Counted from the stretch's first letter, positions 18,379-27,500 are shown. The stretch: DNA of 64,000 nucleotides from Pseudomonas cannabina (GCF_900100365.1 NZ_FNKU01000003.1:95735-159734), one strand, 5' to 3'. Numbers and translations are program-made. The notes: a model not told the origin generated them from the letters alone.

Positions 18379-18837
18379 ATGGACCTGAACCGATACCCGT
18401 TTGTCGCCTTGCTTGCTGCACTCGCTCTGACAGGTTGTGCTTCCAAGCAGCCTGACGTCAGCGCCCAGGCTTTAATCGATCAGCAAATCCTCGAAGCTTC
18501 TCAAAAAATCCAAGCTGCGCAGGTCGACCTGTACCAGGCTGGTGCTTTGAACAGCCGTGTGGTGATGCGGAATCCCAACACCGATTTGAACGACAAACAG
18601 TTTGTAACCATTAGCTGGCAGGGTGACGCTGTTCAGTTGCTCACTAAGCTCGCACAAGACCGCGGCGAGCGTTTTGAGTTTATGGGCTCGCGCATGCCGC
18701 TGCCAGTGAACATCGACGTCAAGGGTGTGCAGTATCAGACAGTGCTTTCCATGCTGCGCGCGCAAATCGGGTACCGTGCCGTCATTACTGAGGCACCAGG
18801 TAAGCTGGTTCTGCAGTACAACCGGCCCCAAGGCTAA
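18379..18837 (+). CDS. traH: DotD/TraH-like outer-membrane lipoprotein, 152 aa
   Basis: A lipoprotein signal peptide is clear: a hydrophobic run (FVALLAALALTGC) with lipobox LTGC at residues ~17-20. The mature part (FVTISWQGDAVQLLTKLAQD, then RMPLPVNIDVKGVQYQTVLS) fits the secretin N0-like domain of DotD, part of the type IVB outer-membrane core. Length (about 150-165 in the family) and the order DotD-DotC-DotB-IcmT match IncI1 R64 traH-traI-traJ-traK. AACGGAG provides the ribosome-binding site. Confidence 0.85.
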   Translation: MDLNRYPFVALLAALALTGCASKQPDVSAQALIDQQILEASQKIQAAQVDLYQAGALNSRVVMRNPNTDLNDKQFVTISWQGDAVQLLTKLAQDRGERFEFMGSRMPLPVNIDVKGVQYQTVLSMLRAQIGYRAVITEAPGKLVLQYNRPQG

Positions 18838-18851
18838 TAGGGGGGACTTGT

Positions 18852-19736
18852 ATGAAACGGTTTATGTTCGCGGCTCTCCCTTTGGTGGTTTCCTTCGCCA
18901 CGCATGCTGCAGAGGAGCCAATGATCGAGCCTTCGAGTAGCGATACAAAGTCCATGGTAGAAACGTCGCCTCCAGACCTAGACGCTCTGCTCAATCCACA
19001 ATCCCAAGCGACTACAAAAGTAACCGATATCCGCTCTCAGCTGCTATCGGGCGTTGGTCATACAGTTGGCTTTCGCGGGGGAATGGCTGCTCGTGGTCAC
19101 GAGCTGATTGACGGGCTTAAAAGTCGGGAGCCTGCTTTAGACGCTATGTACAAATTTGCCCCGATGATTGCAAAAAACGGGACCCTGCCTCCGGTTATCG
19201 TTGAAGCTCGTGACCTCGCAGCATTCACCCCGGATCAAATTCGTACCGCAAATCGCGTTTACAAGATTGAGCGTGAGGAACGCTTCGTCAGCGTCCCTCC
19301 CACCTGGCGGGACTACCTTTACGTTGGATTACCTGTTCGCCAGTCAGTGGAGCTCCCAGCTTTTGAAGCGCGGCCGCAGGATGATGCAGAAGACCAGATC
19401 TGGAAAAAGGCAGTCCGTGAAGGTTGGGCTGATGGTTACAAGCAAGCTGACGCTATTCTTGAAGCGAATTTTCATCGCCTCACTCGCGATTACACCGGCA
19501 TGCACCTTTATTCAACCTTACTCCAGGCCGACATGATCACGACTACTCGTGTGGCTGAATCCCAGCAGACCGTGACCGGTGATAGTAAGCAAATGATGTT
19601 GGGCGACAAGCTTCGCAGGGTTACAGACAAGGCTAAGTTCGTTACGGATCCTGGTAAGTGGCGTCCAAGCGTCAAAAAGGATGCAGCAAAACCGAACCCT
19701 GCAGTGGCACCCACCGGAACGGTGCCGGCGCAATGA
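18852..19736 (+). CDS. traI: DotC/TraI-like type IVB secretion core protein, 294 aa
   Basis: A signal peptide is visible (MKRFMFAALPLVVSFATHA), without a lipobox cysteine. The body contains FRGGMAARGHELIDGLKSRE, LPPVIVEARDLAAFTPDQIR, VSVPPTWRDYLYVGL and AVREGWADGYKQADAILEAN, the characteristic blocks of DotC/TraI. DotC sits with DotD and DotH in the outer-membrane ring of type IVB systems. The stop overlaps the next ATG (ATGA). It follows traH by 14 bp, in one operon. Confidence 0.85.
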   Translation: MKRFMFAALPLVVSFATHAAEEPMIEPSSSDTKSMVETSPPDLDALLNPQSQATTKVTDIRSQLLSGVGHTVGFRGGMAARGHELIDGLKSREPALDAMYKFAPMIAKNGTLPPVIVEARDLAAFTPDQIRTANRVYKIEREERFVSVPPTWRDYLYVGLPVRQSVELPAFEARPQDDAEDQIWKKAVREGWADGYKQADAILEANFHRLTRDYTGMHLYSTLLQADMITTTRVAESQQTVTGDSKQMMLGDKLRRVTDKAKFVTDPGKWRPSVKKDAAKPNPAVAPTGTVPAQ

Positions 19737-20902
19737 TTCAACCGGTTTTCGAGCCCTTCAATTTCGAGGGTGATCTTGGTCCACACAGCTTTCGCAGATT
19801 CCTAAAATACTGCGCGGACAAGGGCGTCTCAGACGTATTGGTGCAAGGCGGCGACTATATCTGGGTGGAACTGCATGGAAGGCAGCTTCGAGCATCAGTC
19901 TCTACTGTGAAGCAGGGACAGCTCTCAGTCTTGATCGCTGCCCTGTGGTCTCCTGAGATTGAGAGCATGATAAAGCAAGGCGACGAAGGCGTTGACCGTG
20001 CTCTTGAGATCTCCGGCAGCGATATCGGCCTTGAGCGCGGTATGACACTTCGCTTCCGTACCAACTTTGTTCAAGCACGCATTGCCAACCTGGATGAAGC
20101 GTACTCGATCACCATGCGTGTGATTCCTGTCGACCTCCCCGATATCCATAAAATGGGGATCGAGCCTGACCTGTTTGAAGAGCTTTTTCCGGAATCCGGG
20201 TTGGTTGTCATCTGTGGTCCGACCGGCTCAGGAAAGTCGACCTTGCAAGCTGGTATCTATGGCCACATCGGTGTTGTGATGCCTGATCGAAAGGTCATCA
20301 CATTCGATGATCCTATTGAATACGTCCTCGGTGGGCCACACTGGAAAGGGCCTCAACCCGCGCAGTCCCAAATTGGACGGGACATAAAAGACTTTCCAAA
20401 AGCAATGCGCAACGCCGTACGACGCAAGCCGAGTATCATTGGGATTGGTGAGGCTCGTGACCGTGTTTCTATCGAGGCGATGACTGAAGCCAGCTTATCC
20501 GGGCACACGTGTTACGCCACAATGCACACGGAGTCGGTAGCAGAGACTATTAACCGGGCCATTCAAACCTACCCACCTGAGCAACAATCTGGGATTGCAT
20601 CGCGGCTCGCTGGTGCGTTGAGGGTTATCATCGTACAAAGGCTTCTTAAAACGACTGATGGTAAACGTGCTGCAATTCGAGAGTACCTGGTCTTTGATCG
20701 TGAGTTCAGGTCGGAAATGCAAACCCTTCCCTATAACGAGTGGGCAATGTTGATACGGACCAAGCTTGAGGAGGCCGAGGCAACTCTTGATGACAAGGCT
20801 TGGAAGCTGCTTCAGGAGGGCAGGATTCTGAAGGACGACTTTGTCGGTGTTGCGGGTATGAAGGAATTCAGAAGGCGCTCGCTGAGCGCGCAGGAGAACT
20901 AG
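19733..20902 (+). CDS. traJ: DotB/TraJ-like PilT-family ATPase, 389 aa
   Basis: The start at 19733 is taken because it overlaps the traI stop as ATGA; longer versions run back through traI. The Walker A CGPTGSGKSTLQAGIYGHI lies at residues ~160-178, the Asp box FDDPIEYVLGG and Walker B IIGIGEARDRVSIEAM after it, and the His box TCYATMHTESV near residue 265. It is a hexameric cytoplasmic ATPase that energises type IVB transfer. Intact, usual length for DotB (about 375-390). Confidence 0.92.
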   Translation: MIQPVFEPFNFEGDLGPHSFRRFLKYCADKGVSDVLVQGGDYIWVELHGRQLRASVSTVKQGQLSVLIAALWSPEIESMIKQGDEGVDRALEISGSDIGLERGMTLRFRTNFVQARIANLDEAYSITMRVIPVDLPDIHKMGIEPDLFEELFPESGLVVICGPTGSGKSTLQAGIYGHIGVVMPDRKVITFDDPIEYVLGGPHWKGPQPAQSQIGRDIKDFPKAMRNAVRRKPSIIGIGEARDRVSIEAMTEASLSGHTCYATMHTESVAETINRAIQTYPPEQQSGIASRLAGALRVIIVQRLLKTTDGKRAAIREYLVFDREFRSEMQTLPYNEWAMLIRTKLEEAEATLDDKAWKLLQEGRILKDDFVGVAGMKEFRRRSLSAQEN

Positions 20903-20906
20903 AGAT

Positions 20907-21167
20907 ATGCCTTCGATTTGGAGAGCCGCATCTGAACCCTTGACTGCTTTGGGCATCCCGGTTTCGGCATACTTGCCTTTGTTCGGTTGGATGTACTTTC
21001 CGAGCTGGCTGACTTTCTATGTGGCCGCGGGTGTAATCATCACGTTTGGGATTTTGGCCAAGCTTGGCTGGACCTTGAGCGTTTGCTGGAACAAGTTTTT
21101 GGGTTTTTTACGTGGAGGGGTCATTTATGCTAGGCCCTGGTGGTTCCGAAAGCGTTTTCGAGATTAA
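20907..21167 (+). CDS. traK: IcmT/TraK-like small membrane protein, 86 aa
   Basis: It follows traJ by 4 bp. Two hydrophobic stretches (SAYLPLFGWMYFPSWLTFYV and AAGVIITFGILAKLGWTLSV) and a basic tail (RPWWFRKRFRD) match the size and layout of IcmT/TraK. The sequence signal alone is weak; the call relies on operon order after DotB. A strong terminator follows directly, so this operon ends here and traL-traY are not adjacent as they are in R64. Confidence 0.75.
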   Translation: MPSIWRAASEPLTALGIPVSAYLPLFGWMYFPSWLTFYVAAGVIITFGILAKLGWTLSVCWNKFLGFLRGGVIYARPWWFRKRFRD

Positions 21168-21198
21168 AAAAAACCGCCTAATTAGGCGGTTTTTTTTA
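21166..21198. terminator. Strong bidirectional terminator after traHIJK
   Basis: ACCGCCTAATTAGGCGGT is a perfect palindromic stem flanked by A8 and T8, so it can terminate from both directions between traK and the convergent gene ending at 21222. Confidence 0.9.
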
Positions 21199-21221
21199 TC
21201 GTAGTTGCCTGGCAGTTCGAA

Positions 21222-21920
21222 TCACCGGCTCCTCGGTCCCCTATCCTTCATGGATGGTGAGGCTACTGCAGAGGTGGCTGAATCTACGTGGCTTGGAATC
21301 GGTGGTTCCAAGGTAATCCGGATACCAGGGTTCAGCCGGCATGAAGCCTCCTTGATCGAATCCCAATGAGCATGGGGGACGATTCCTACTGTCAGTGGCT
21401 TTTCGCTGATTGTTAATTTTGCTGGATAAGCGATCACTTTCATGTGATCCCAGCCCGGGGCCTCAATGAGCGAAGACACCAGATCCGGTCTTTGCTGCAA
21501 AAGCAAATGAGGTTTAGCCAGTTCCAGCTTACTTGGTGTAATCCCTTCTTGGGCCAGGCGTTCGTGCAGCACCGCCTGTAAGTCATCCATCATGCTCCTG
21601 GACATTCTCGCAAACGATATAAAATCGTGGTTTGGAATATCGTCAGGACGCATCATGTTGGGGTTCTGTTTTTGATCCAGTTCAACCAAAAAATCCACAA
21701 CGGTAAACTGGAGTCTGTTTTTGTCCGCGTAGGCACGTGCTGCCATAAAGCCATCTTGCTTGCTTTGATAGCCGTACAGTGCTGGAAATGCGCCCGAAAT
21801 CGGGGCGTCAGTCGGCACGCCGCAATCCTTGAGGGCAATTGCCCTTGGGGCTGGACCGGAATAAAAATATACGCTCGATAACTCAATAATATGTGAGTCT
21901 GGCTTATCAGTCGTGCTCAC
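21222..21920 (-). CDS. Hypothetical plasmid protein, 232 aa
   Basis: The soluble protein has no motif I can name. Segments include YFYSGPAPRAIALKDCGVPT near the N terminus, QDGFMAARAYADKNRLQFTV in the middle, and MKVIAYPAKLTISEKPLTVG. The last ~30 residues are low-complexity Ser/Ala-rich. The start overlaps the end of the helix-turn-helix gene at 21907 by 14 nt, so they form a two-gene operon and this product may assist that regulator. Confidence 0.6.
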   Translation of the reverse strand: MSTTDKPDSHIIELSSVYFYSGPAPRAIALKDCGVPTDAPISGAFPALYGYQSKQDGFMAARAYADKNRLQFTVVDFLVELDQKQNPNMMRPDDIPNHDFISFARMSRSMMDDLQAVLHERLAQEGITPSKLELAKPHLLLQQRPDLVSSLIEAPGWDHMKVIAYPAKLTISEKPLTVGIVPHAHWDSIKEASCRLNPGIRITLEPPIPSHVDSATSAVASPSMKDRGPRSR

Positions 21921-22440
21921 CTATGCCACCTTGTTTTGACCAACCCTGAATCAAGACCTTTTCAACCTTCTGGCGATCTCCTACGTTGCTTGCTACATCC
22001 TGCATCAAGCGTTTGCATTGCTTAGGAGTAAGCGCAAGTCTCTTGAGCGCTTCGATCCATCGCATTACCGGCCTACCTGGCTTGCCATCATGCAACATTA
22101 GACGATAAACCGAGGGTGGGGATCTCCCAATCAGAGTCGCAAATGCGTCTCGATCTTGGGGACTGTCCTGCAACCCTAAAAACTCATAAAACTCCCTGAT
22201 GTCCAGCGGTGGCTGAACAGGCGACGATGCAGGGTGTTGCCGGTAAAGATGAAGCAGCATTGCAATCACAGGATCACTAATTTGCTCTGCAGACAGTTCT
22301 GGATTGGTCAGCTCCTCCCATTTGGCCTTCTGGAGTCCAAAGGCATCCGCTGCCGCAACCTTGGTCAGACCATTCTCGATCCGCCACCTTTCTAAATCTG
22401 TGCCACAGATTGGATGAATCTCATCAGTGTCGATAGACAT
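21907..22440 (-). CDS. Helix-turn-helix transcriptional regulator, 177 aa
   Basis: Two helix-turn-helix-like regions are visible: near the N terminus (DLERWRIENGLTKVAAADAF, GLQKAKWEELTN), an XRE-like pattern, and near residue 100 (DSPQDRDAFATLIGRSPPSV, YRLMLHDGKPGRP). The gene lies between two transfer operons that share the ATTTCGTAT operator and is transcribed away from one of them (site 3 at 22511), so it is a reasonable candidate for the regulator of that regulon. No direct evidence. Confidence 0.65.
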   Translation of the reverse strand: MSIDTDEIHPICGTDLERWRIENGLTKVAAADAFGLQKAKWEELTNPELSAEQISDPVIAMLLHLYRQHPASSPVQPPLDIREFYEFLGLQDSPQDRDAFATLIGRSPPSVYRLMLHDGKPGRPVMRWIEALKRLALTPKQCKRLMQDVASNVGDRQKVEKVLIQGWSKQGGIGEHD

Positions 22441-22510
22441 TTGCTCCCCTCAAATGAAGCTGTAAAGCGCCTGCCTCGGCCTCTATACACGGTTCTTCCA
22501 AAACCGTGCT

Positions 22511-22538
22511 ATTTTGAATAATATACACAATACGAAAT
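22511..22538. promoter_or_regulatory. Transfer-regulon operator, site 3
   Basis: ATTTTGAAT-N10-ATACGAAAT: right arm perfect, left arm 7 of 9. It lies between the divergent genes at 22440 and 22657. Confidence 0.55.
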
Positions 22539-22656
22539 TTAAGCAGCCACGGTCCAGCCCGAAAGCAGCTGATATGAAGCTCGTAACTTCACGGTCAGCT
22601 TTGCGGCGTAACGGGCAAAGGACTCCCTACCCACCTCCACAGAGGCAGGATCGCCC

Positions 22657-25296
22657 ATGAGCGTTGAATCAGAAGCGTTATTGCAAGAGTTTCGCCAAGC
22701 TGTGTACGAAAAACACAGCTCGCCACAAAAGGCGATGGAATCCTCTCCGGATGGCGCCATTCGGCATCGTGCCGAGGCGTATCAGGCTTGGCTTCAGAGC
22801 AGCCAAGCTGACGGTGAAAGCTCCACAATCCCAGATACCCTACTGCGCCACTGGGTCGTTGCTGACATCACGTCCTGGCGTTCAGTAGAACCCAATTCCG
22901 CAGAAAATGCAGTCGCTGCATTACATCGTAATGTTTTTGCATACGATACATATGCAAAATTGCTAAAGGAACTGCATCAAGAGGTCTATGACCAAATAAT
23001 TTCGCGTTCAGAGGTAGCTGAAACGATTAATGGCTTCAGCAACGCAGGCGAGCCAGGAGACGAACCGGCAAAAACCGATCCGAGTGTGATTCTCAGTGAG
23101 CTGCTCAAGGACATCACGTACCGTGAGCGTGCAGACGGAAGCGTCCTTTACCTTTTGAAGGAGCAGCCGATTTTCGTGGATCACGGGCAACAGATCCTCA
23201 TGGAGGCGAAGGCCCAAGATGACGAGCTGGCCATTCTTGCGGCGCTACACATGGCGAAGCAAAAATTTGGCGGATCTATCGAGTTGACCGGATCGGACGA
23301 GTTCAAGCGTCGGGCTCTTGAGGTGATGATCAAGCACGATGTGCAGGTGGTGCTCAAGAATCCAGCACAAGAAGCTTTACGTCGGGAGATGATGGGGTTG
23401 CCGCCTGTTGGGGACTCAGCTCCGGGACAGGATATTGCACCGGCACCTAATTCAGCCGCCACTCAGAATCAGCCGTCTCAACCCCGATCATCTGCTACGG
23501 CAAATCCAAATGCCGCAGCCGATGCCACGATCCCGGCTGCGACTGCTGCTGAGCCAGTGAACCACTACAAAGGTGAGCTATTGGAGTTTGGCTCTGCCCC
23601 TTACCAGTTCGATATCTCAAATAGTCGCAGTTTCTACGTCACACTCAAAAACTCTGACGGTGAATCCAGGACCACTTGGGGTGTGGATCTGGAGCGAGTA
23701 ATCGAAGAACTCGGCGTAGGTCGCGGCGATCAAGTCGAGCTGACGAACCTCGGTCGCAAGGACGTAACCATTGATGTGCCTGTCCGAGACAGTGCTGGGC
23801 AAATCCTTCGATACGAGGAACGTAAGACCCACCGCAATGAGTGGAGCATTGAAGTAACTGCAAAGGCACCCGCTGATGTGACCCCACCTGCCCCACTTGA
23901 GCCAGGCGAATCCGCAATCAAGGCTCATGATGGCAAATGGCTGAATGATATGGGCGTGCCTGCCGAAGCATTTGAAACACATCCGAAAATGCTTGCGATG
24001 CGTGGTGAGGACCATGCTGTTCTTCTGCTCAATGGCGTCGAGACCACTGCTGAAGGCTTTGCCACAGTCGAAAGGCTGATGGCTCAGCAAACCTATAGAG
24101 CGGCCTTCTCGGCTTCGTTTGAAGCCGAATTCGGGCGATACAACAGCCATTTCCAAAAGCAGCTTGCCGATTCTGAAGGGTACGCAATTGCAAAGGAAAT
24201 GCTCGCTGACGCTGAGAGCAAATATGGTCCGATCCCATTGGCTGTGATCGACTCCGAAGCGCACATTCAGGATGCCATGGCAAAAGGCGATCTTGACGCC
24301 GTTATCGACGCTATAGATGCGTACGATCGCCAGTACCTTGCGTCACTCGAAGAACACCGCAGAGCCGTTGAAAGTAGCGATGATCGTCAGACCGATAAAG
24401 GTGGATTTTCTCAATCGGCCGAGCCCGCGGACACGCCAATTGTTGCCGTCGAAAAGGAAAGCACAAGCAGCGATCAACCTGACGCTGATACGCGCATGAC
24501 TTTCACCCACAACGGTGAGCCCGCCACTATTGACCTTGAGCGATTCAATCTCCCGCAACGGCACGCTATTCAGGGCGTGCCTACATGGTGGGACGAATCG
24601 CTTAATGGCGAGTTCGATCAAGGTCACTTCGATGAATTCGTTGGCCGGAGAATGCTTACTGAGCCTCTCCGAACGCTGCAGCTTACGGATGGCGAAATTT
24701 ACGACGAATACGTTGCATCACAGTTTGAAAATCGTGGTGACGATGTACGTGAAGACAATGACCGGGAGATCAAGCGCCGTTCCGAAGCCCTTAGCTCTGA
24801 CAAAGACCCCTCCACCCTGGATCGATTGACCTTCATTCACAACGGTGAACCGGCAGAAATTGACCTCAGCCGGTTCTCGCAGCCTTCCAATGCAGAGTCG
24901 TCACTTCCTGCCAATTCTATTGAGTGTGGTGACCTTGGTGATCGCTCAGGTGTGCCCTTCTCTGAGCGTGAACTGAAATACGCTGAAAATCTTGTACCTG
25001 TCGAAGCTCATGCCTGGTGGGAAGTCCAGCGCGTCGCTATCGAATCTTGGGGTAAGTCTTTGGAGGAAATGGAGGCTGATCTTCAAGTCCTTGGGCCTGA
25101 GCCGAGACTCGATCAAATCATCTGGTTCGACAAGGCCGGCCGTCAAATGCCTGCGCCTGTCGATGAGGTTGAGTGGCTTGCGAAGCAGGCTTTAACAGCT
25201 TCGCAAAATGATGAATCCAATGGCTTTGTCAGTGGTGACAATAACGAGTTGCGCGGGCGCGGCGAGCTTGTTCACAAGCGCAGATGGTGTGATTGA
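22657..25296 (+). CDS. Large polyvalent (LPD7-domain) plasmid protein, 879 aa
   Basis: Residues ~145-245 (ITYRERADGSVLYLLKEQPI, then DDELAILAALHMAKQKFGGS and ELTGSDEFKRRALEVMIKHD) match the LPD7 domain found in relaxases and large conjugative-element proteins. Residues ~305-410 (YKGELLEFGSAPYQF to RNEWSIEV) resemble the domain often linked to it in TraI-like proteins. The C-terminal half holds two similar modules beginning TFTHNGEPATIDLERF (~residue 610) and TFIHNGEPAEIDLSRF (~725), clearly an internal repeat. It probably acts in the donor or is carried with the DNA; no catalytic site is seen. Expression is under operator site 3. Confidence 0.75.
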   Translation: MSVESEALLQEFRQAVYEKHSSPQKAMESSPDGAIRHRAEAYQAWLQSSQADGESSTIPDTLLRHWVVADITSWRSVEPNSAENAVAALHRNVFAYDTYAKLLKELHQEVYDQIISRSEVAETINGFSNAGEPGDEPAKTDPSVILSELLKDITYRERADGSVLYLLKEQPIFVDHGQQILMEAKAQDDELAILAALHMAKQKFGGSIELTGSDEFKRRALEVMIKHDVQVVLKNPAQEALRREMMGLPPVGDSAPGQDIAPAPNSAATQNQPSQPRSSATANPNAAADATIPAATAAEPVNHYKGELLEFGSAPYQFDISNSRSFYVTLKNSDGESRTTWGVDLERVIEELGVGRGDQVELTNLGRKDVTIDVPVRDSAGQILRYEERKTHRNEWSIEVTAKAPADVTPPAPLEPGESAIKAHDGKWLNDMGVPAEAFETHPKMLAMRGEDHAVLLLNGVETTAEGFATVERLMAQQTYRAAFSASFEAEFGRYNSHFQKQLADSEGYAIAKEMLADAESKYGPIPLAVIDSEAHIQDAMAKGDLDAVIDAIDAYDRQYLASLEEHRRAVESSDDRQTDKGGFSQSAEPADTPIVAVEKESTSSDQPDADTRMTFTHNGEPATIDLERFNLPQRHAIQGVPTWWDESLNGEFDQGHFDEFVGRRMLTEPLRTLQLTDGEIYDEYVASQFENRGDDVREDNDREIKRRSEALSSDKDPSTLDRLTFIHNGEPAEIDLSRFSQPSNAESSLPANSIECGDLGDRSGVPFSERELKYAENLVPVEAHAWWEVQRVAIESWGKSLEEMEADLQVLGPEPRLDQIIWFDKAGRQMPAPVDEVEWLAKQALTASQNDESNGFVSGDNNELRGRGELVHKRRWCD

Positions 25297-25318
25297 ACTC
25301 AATCCAGAGGAGGCCGAT

Positions 25319-25864
25319 ATGGCACAGTCCGATTCCAATGCTGAGAAAGAACCCAAACTCATCCTTCGTGGTGTGACCAAGCTCGCAGATGACTCATTCG
25401 ACACAACTGTTCTGCTTTACCAGGGTAAAGGAGATTACCTGCAGGGTTTTGTGAAGGTCGATGGGGTCAAGCACCAGGTGCTTGCGTTCATGAATGAACG
25501 CAAACCAGACCCATCAACCGGCGAAATCAAGCCAAACTTCATCACGCTTTCAGAGCCAAGCAAATCAGGCGCTGATGATGATTCAAAATGGAACCAAATC
25601 GGCCACGGCAATGCCGTAAATCGCCGTGGCGACGGTAAAGAGGTTCACTTTGATGAGGTCCTGTTTAACGTCGGAGGTACCATTGTGAAGGCAAGGGAGA
25701 CAAAACACGTCGACGAGTCGCTCCACCAAAAGCTTGGCTTTCTGGAGCCTCGCAAGGAGCGCGAGAGCCCAGCCGCCACCCCAACAGATGAAATGCCGGC
25801 CGCTGGGCCCGTAAGCAACGCAACAGCCCCGGTGTCACCCACTATAAAACGAGTACGAGCTTAA
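25319..25864 (+). CDS. Hypothetical plasmid protein, 181 aa
   Basis: The start at 25319 has AGAGGAGG nearby upstream; the frame also overlaps the end of the previous gene in a different register. The first ~120 residues look like a beta-rich, OB-like domain (LILRGVTKLADDSFDTTVLL, YLQGFVKVDGVKHQVLAFMN), followed by a Pro/Ala/Thr tail. It could be a single-strand DNA-binding accessory of transfer, but no signature proves it. Confidence 0.6.
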   Translation: MAQSDSNAEKEPKLILRGVTKLADDSFDTTVLLYQGKGDYLQGFVKVDGVKHQVLAFMNERKPDPSTGEIKPNFITLSEPSKSGADDDSKWNQIGHGNAVNRRGDGKEVHFDEVLFNVGGTIVKARETKHVDESLHQKLGFLEPRKERESPAATPTDEMPAAGPVSNATAPVSPTIKRVRA

Positions 25865-25899
25865 TGCTCGCCCGCTTCCTGGTTACGAGAGGACCTGTA

Positions 25900-26413
25900 A
25901 TGAAACCACTCACTCACTCGCACGCTACTGGTTGTGCTTCTTATGTGTTCCTCCATCGGCGTACAAGCAGCCACTTGCCGCAGCGGGGAAGCGGCAATGC
26001 GCGGTGGCGAAGCAGGTCTGTCTCGTGACCAGTCAGCAGCGGACTCTAACGAAACAGCTGAGAAAACCTCATCCGATATCTTGGGAAAATGCATTGGTGG
26101 TATCACCGGTATATTCGGCACGACCAGCTTCCCTGATCTCTCGGCAATCTGGCAGATGATCAAAGACAAGGTGTGCTCAATCGCGAGCTCCCAAGTGCGC
26201 GGAGTGGTGTCCCAGGTAAACGGTGAAATCAATGGTGTCATGACTCAGGTGAACGGTGCTGTGACTGACACGATCAACCAAACCGGTGTTAACAACACGG
26301 GAATGGGCACTGTGATCAGCAGCGGTGACACGAATATCAGCGGACCATCAGTACAAAACACCAGAAGCTCCAGCTCTACGGACTCTGCATTTTGGAATGA
26401 CATCTGGAAGTAA
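25900..26413 (+). CDS. Secreted or periplasmic protein, start frame broken at a CACT repeat
   Basis: The body (from GTG 25934) has a signal-peptide core and cleavage-like site (VLLMCSSIGVQAATC) and a mature part rich in Gly/Ser/Val (GVVSQVNGEINGVMTQVNGA). The natural-looking start, ATG 25900 with GAGAGGA upstream, is out of frame with it. The two are separated by three tandem CACT units (about 25907-25918). Removing one unit would give MKPLTRTLLVVLLMCSSIG, a textbook signal peptide. The gene is therefore either frameshifted, phase-variable, or started at the weak GTG. Confidence 0.6.
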
Positions 26414-26433
26414 TAACCATGGAGGTGGCAATC

Positions 26434-26679
26434 ATGAAACAGCTCGAGGACTTGGCTTGCCAGCAGTCAGAAGCCAAGAGACTGATCTTGGCTCTCTCAC
26501 CTAATCTCATGCTCGACATTGAGCAGTACCGGATTGCACGCAATGAAGCTCTGGCATGCAACGATGACAACAACCTTCCGCTCCTGGAGGAGCTGAGTCA
26601 ACGGTGGCAAACCGAAGCTATGAATTTGGCTCGTTGGTTGTCCGCTCAGTTCCCAGGTGACGAGCGGACAGCGGAGTAA
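26434..26679 (+). CDS. Hypothetical small helical protein, 81 aa
   Basis: ATG 26434 with GGAGG 12 nt upstream (an alternative ATG is at 26419). The protein is predicted all-helical and soluble (LEDLACQQSEAKRLILALSP, LPLLEELSQRWQTEAMNLAR). It is part of a run of small same-strand genes from 25319 to 27842. No family is recognised. Confidence 0.55.
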   Translation: MKQLEDLACQQSEAKRLILALSPNLMLDIEQYRIARNEALACNDDNNLPLLEELSQRWQTEAMNLARWLSAQFPGDERTAE

Positions 26680-26683
26680 ATTC

Positions 26684-27229
26684 ATGAACCGACCTCAGAC
26701 CACCGCAGATCCGCTAATAAAAAACTTTTGGCCCTGTGGGCCGACCATGGACGTGGCTTGCCCAAACTGCGCAGGAACGGTGGCCACGCAGATCAGTGTT
26801 GTTCGTGAACACGACCTGCCGTTAAGGCCCGAAGACTGTGAGAACTGCTACGCCCAGTTCGAAGTTTATCCCGACGGCAAAACCGTCTTGGTATCAGCAC
26901 CATCCTCAGGCCCGCGCAATGAACGTGCAATGAAGGCAATCAAGTTTTTTGAAGCCCTCACATTTGACCCTAACGGTGCCCGGGATTGGCCATTCACCAC
27001 AGAGGTTGAAACTCTGGTGACAGTGGCCTGGCTACACGAGTTTGAGGACGGCACTCTACAGTTCTTAGATGCTGATCAGGAGCCGCCGCACGTCTACAGC
27101 CCGCGCTTAGATCCTGAAGCACTGGAGCGATTTTGCGAAACGAACATCGATGCGTACCGATCTTTCCATGACAAGCACGAAGCTGCACTTGATCGTCGCG
27201 AGTCCGTGCCCATGACTTCTTTCTGGTAA
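26684..27229 (+). CDS. Hypothetical zinc-ribbon protein, 181 aa
   Basis: It begins 4 bp after the previous stop. A CPNC (~residue 26) and CENC (~residue 52) pair suggest a small zinc-binding domain (VACPNCAGTVATQI, RPEDCENCYAQFEVYPDGKT). The rest (NGARDWPFTTEVETLVTVAW, YSPRLDPEALERFCETNIDA) is soluble and unassigned. Plasmid gene of unknown role. Confidence 0.6.
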   Translation: MNRPQTTADPLIKNFWPCGPTMDVACPNCAGTVATQISVVREHDLPLRPEDCENCYAQFEVYPDGKTVLVSAPSSGPRNERAMKAIKFFEALTFDPNGARDWPFTTEVETLVTVAWLHEFEDGTLQFLDADQEPPHVYSPRLDPEALERFCETNIDAYRSFHDKHEAALDRRESVPMTSFW

Positions 27230-27266
27230 CAGAAAAATCCGCTGCCACCAGTGAGAGGTAAGTCAC

Positions 27267-27473
27267 ATGAAAACCTTCCTGTACTGTCTTGTTGCAATAT
27301 CAACGGCCTGCATGCTCACTGTTGCCTTTTTGGGCCCTACTGCCAAACGTGAGGGCGCCGAGCGTGCTAACGCAGAAATCGAAGCCTCAGTTTGTGGTGA
27401 TGACGACGGCGTGGTCGCCAAAGGCTGGGAAGAGCATTGCCTGAAAAGAGCATCAAGCGACCATCCGAATTAA
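27267..27473 (+). CDS. Small membrane or exported protein, 68 aa
   Basis: An N-terminal hydrophobic segment (FLYCLVAISTACMLTVAFLG) could be a membrane anchor or signal peptide; the soluble tail has cysteines in VCGDDDG and HCLKRA. GAGAGGTAAG lies upstream. No family is recognised. Confidence 0.55.
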   Translation: MKTFLYCLVAISTACMLTVAFLGPTAKREGAERANAEIEASVCGDDDGVVAKGWEEHCLKRASSDHPN

Positions 27474-27500
27474 TCGCGGTAAGTCGGTTAGCTGCACTCA

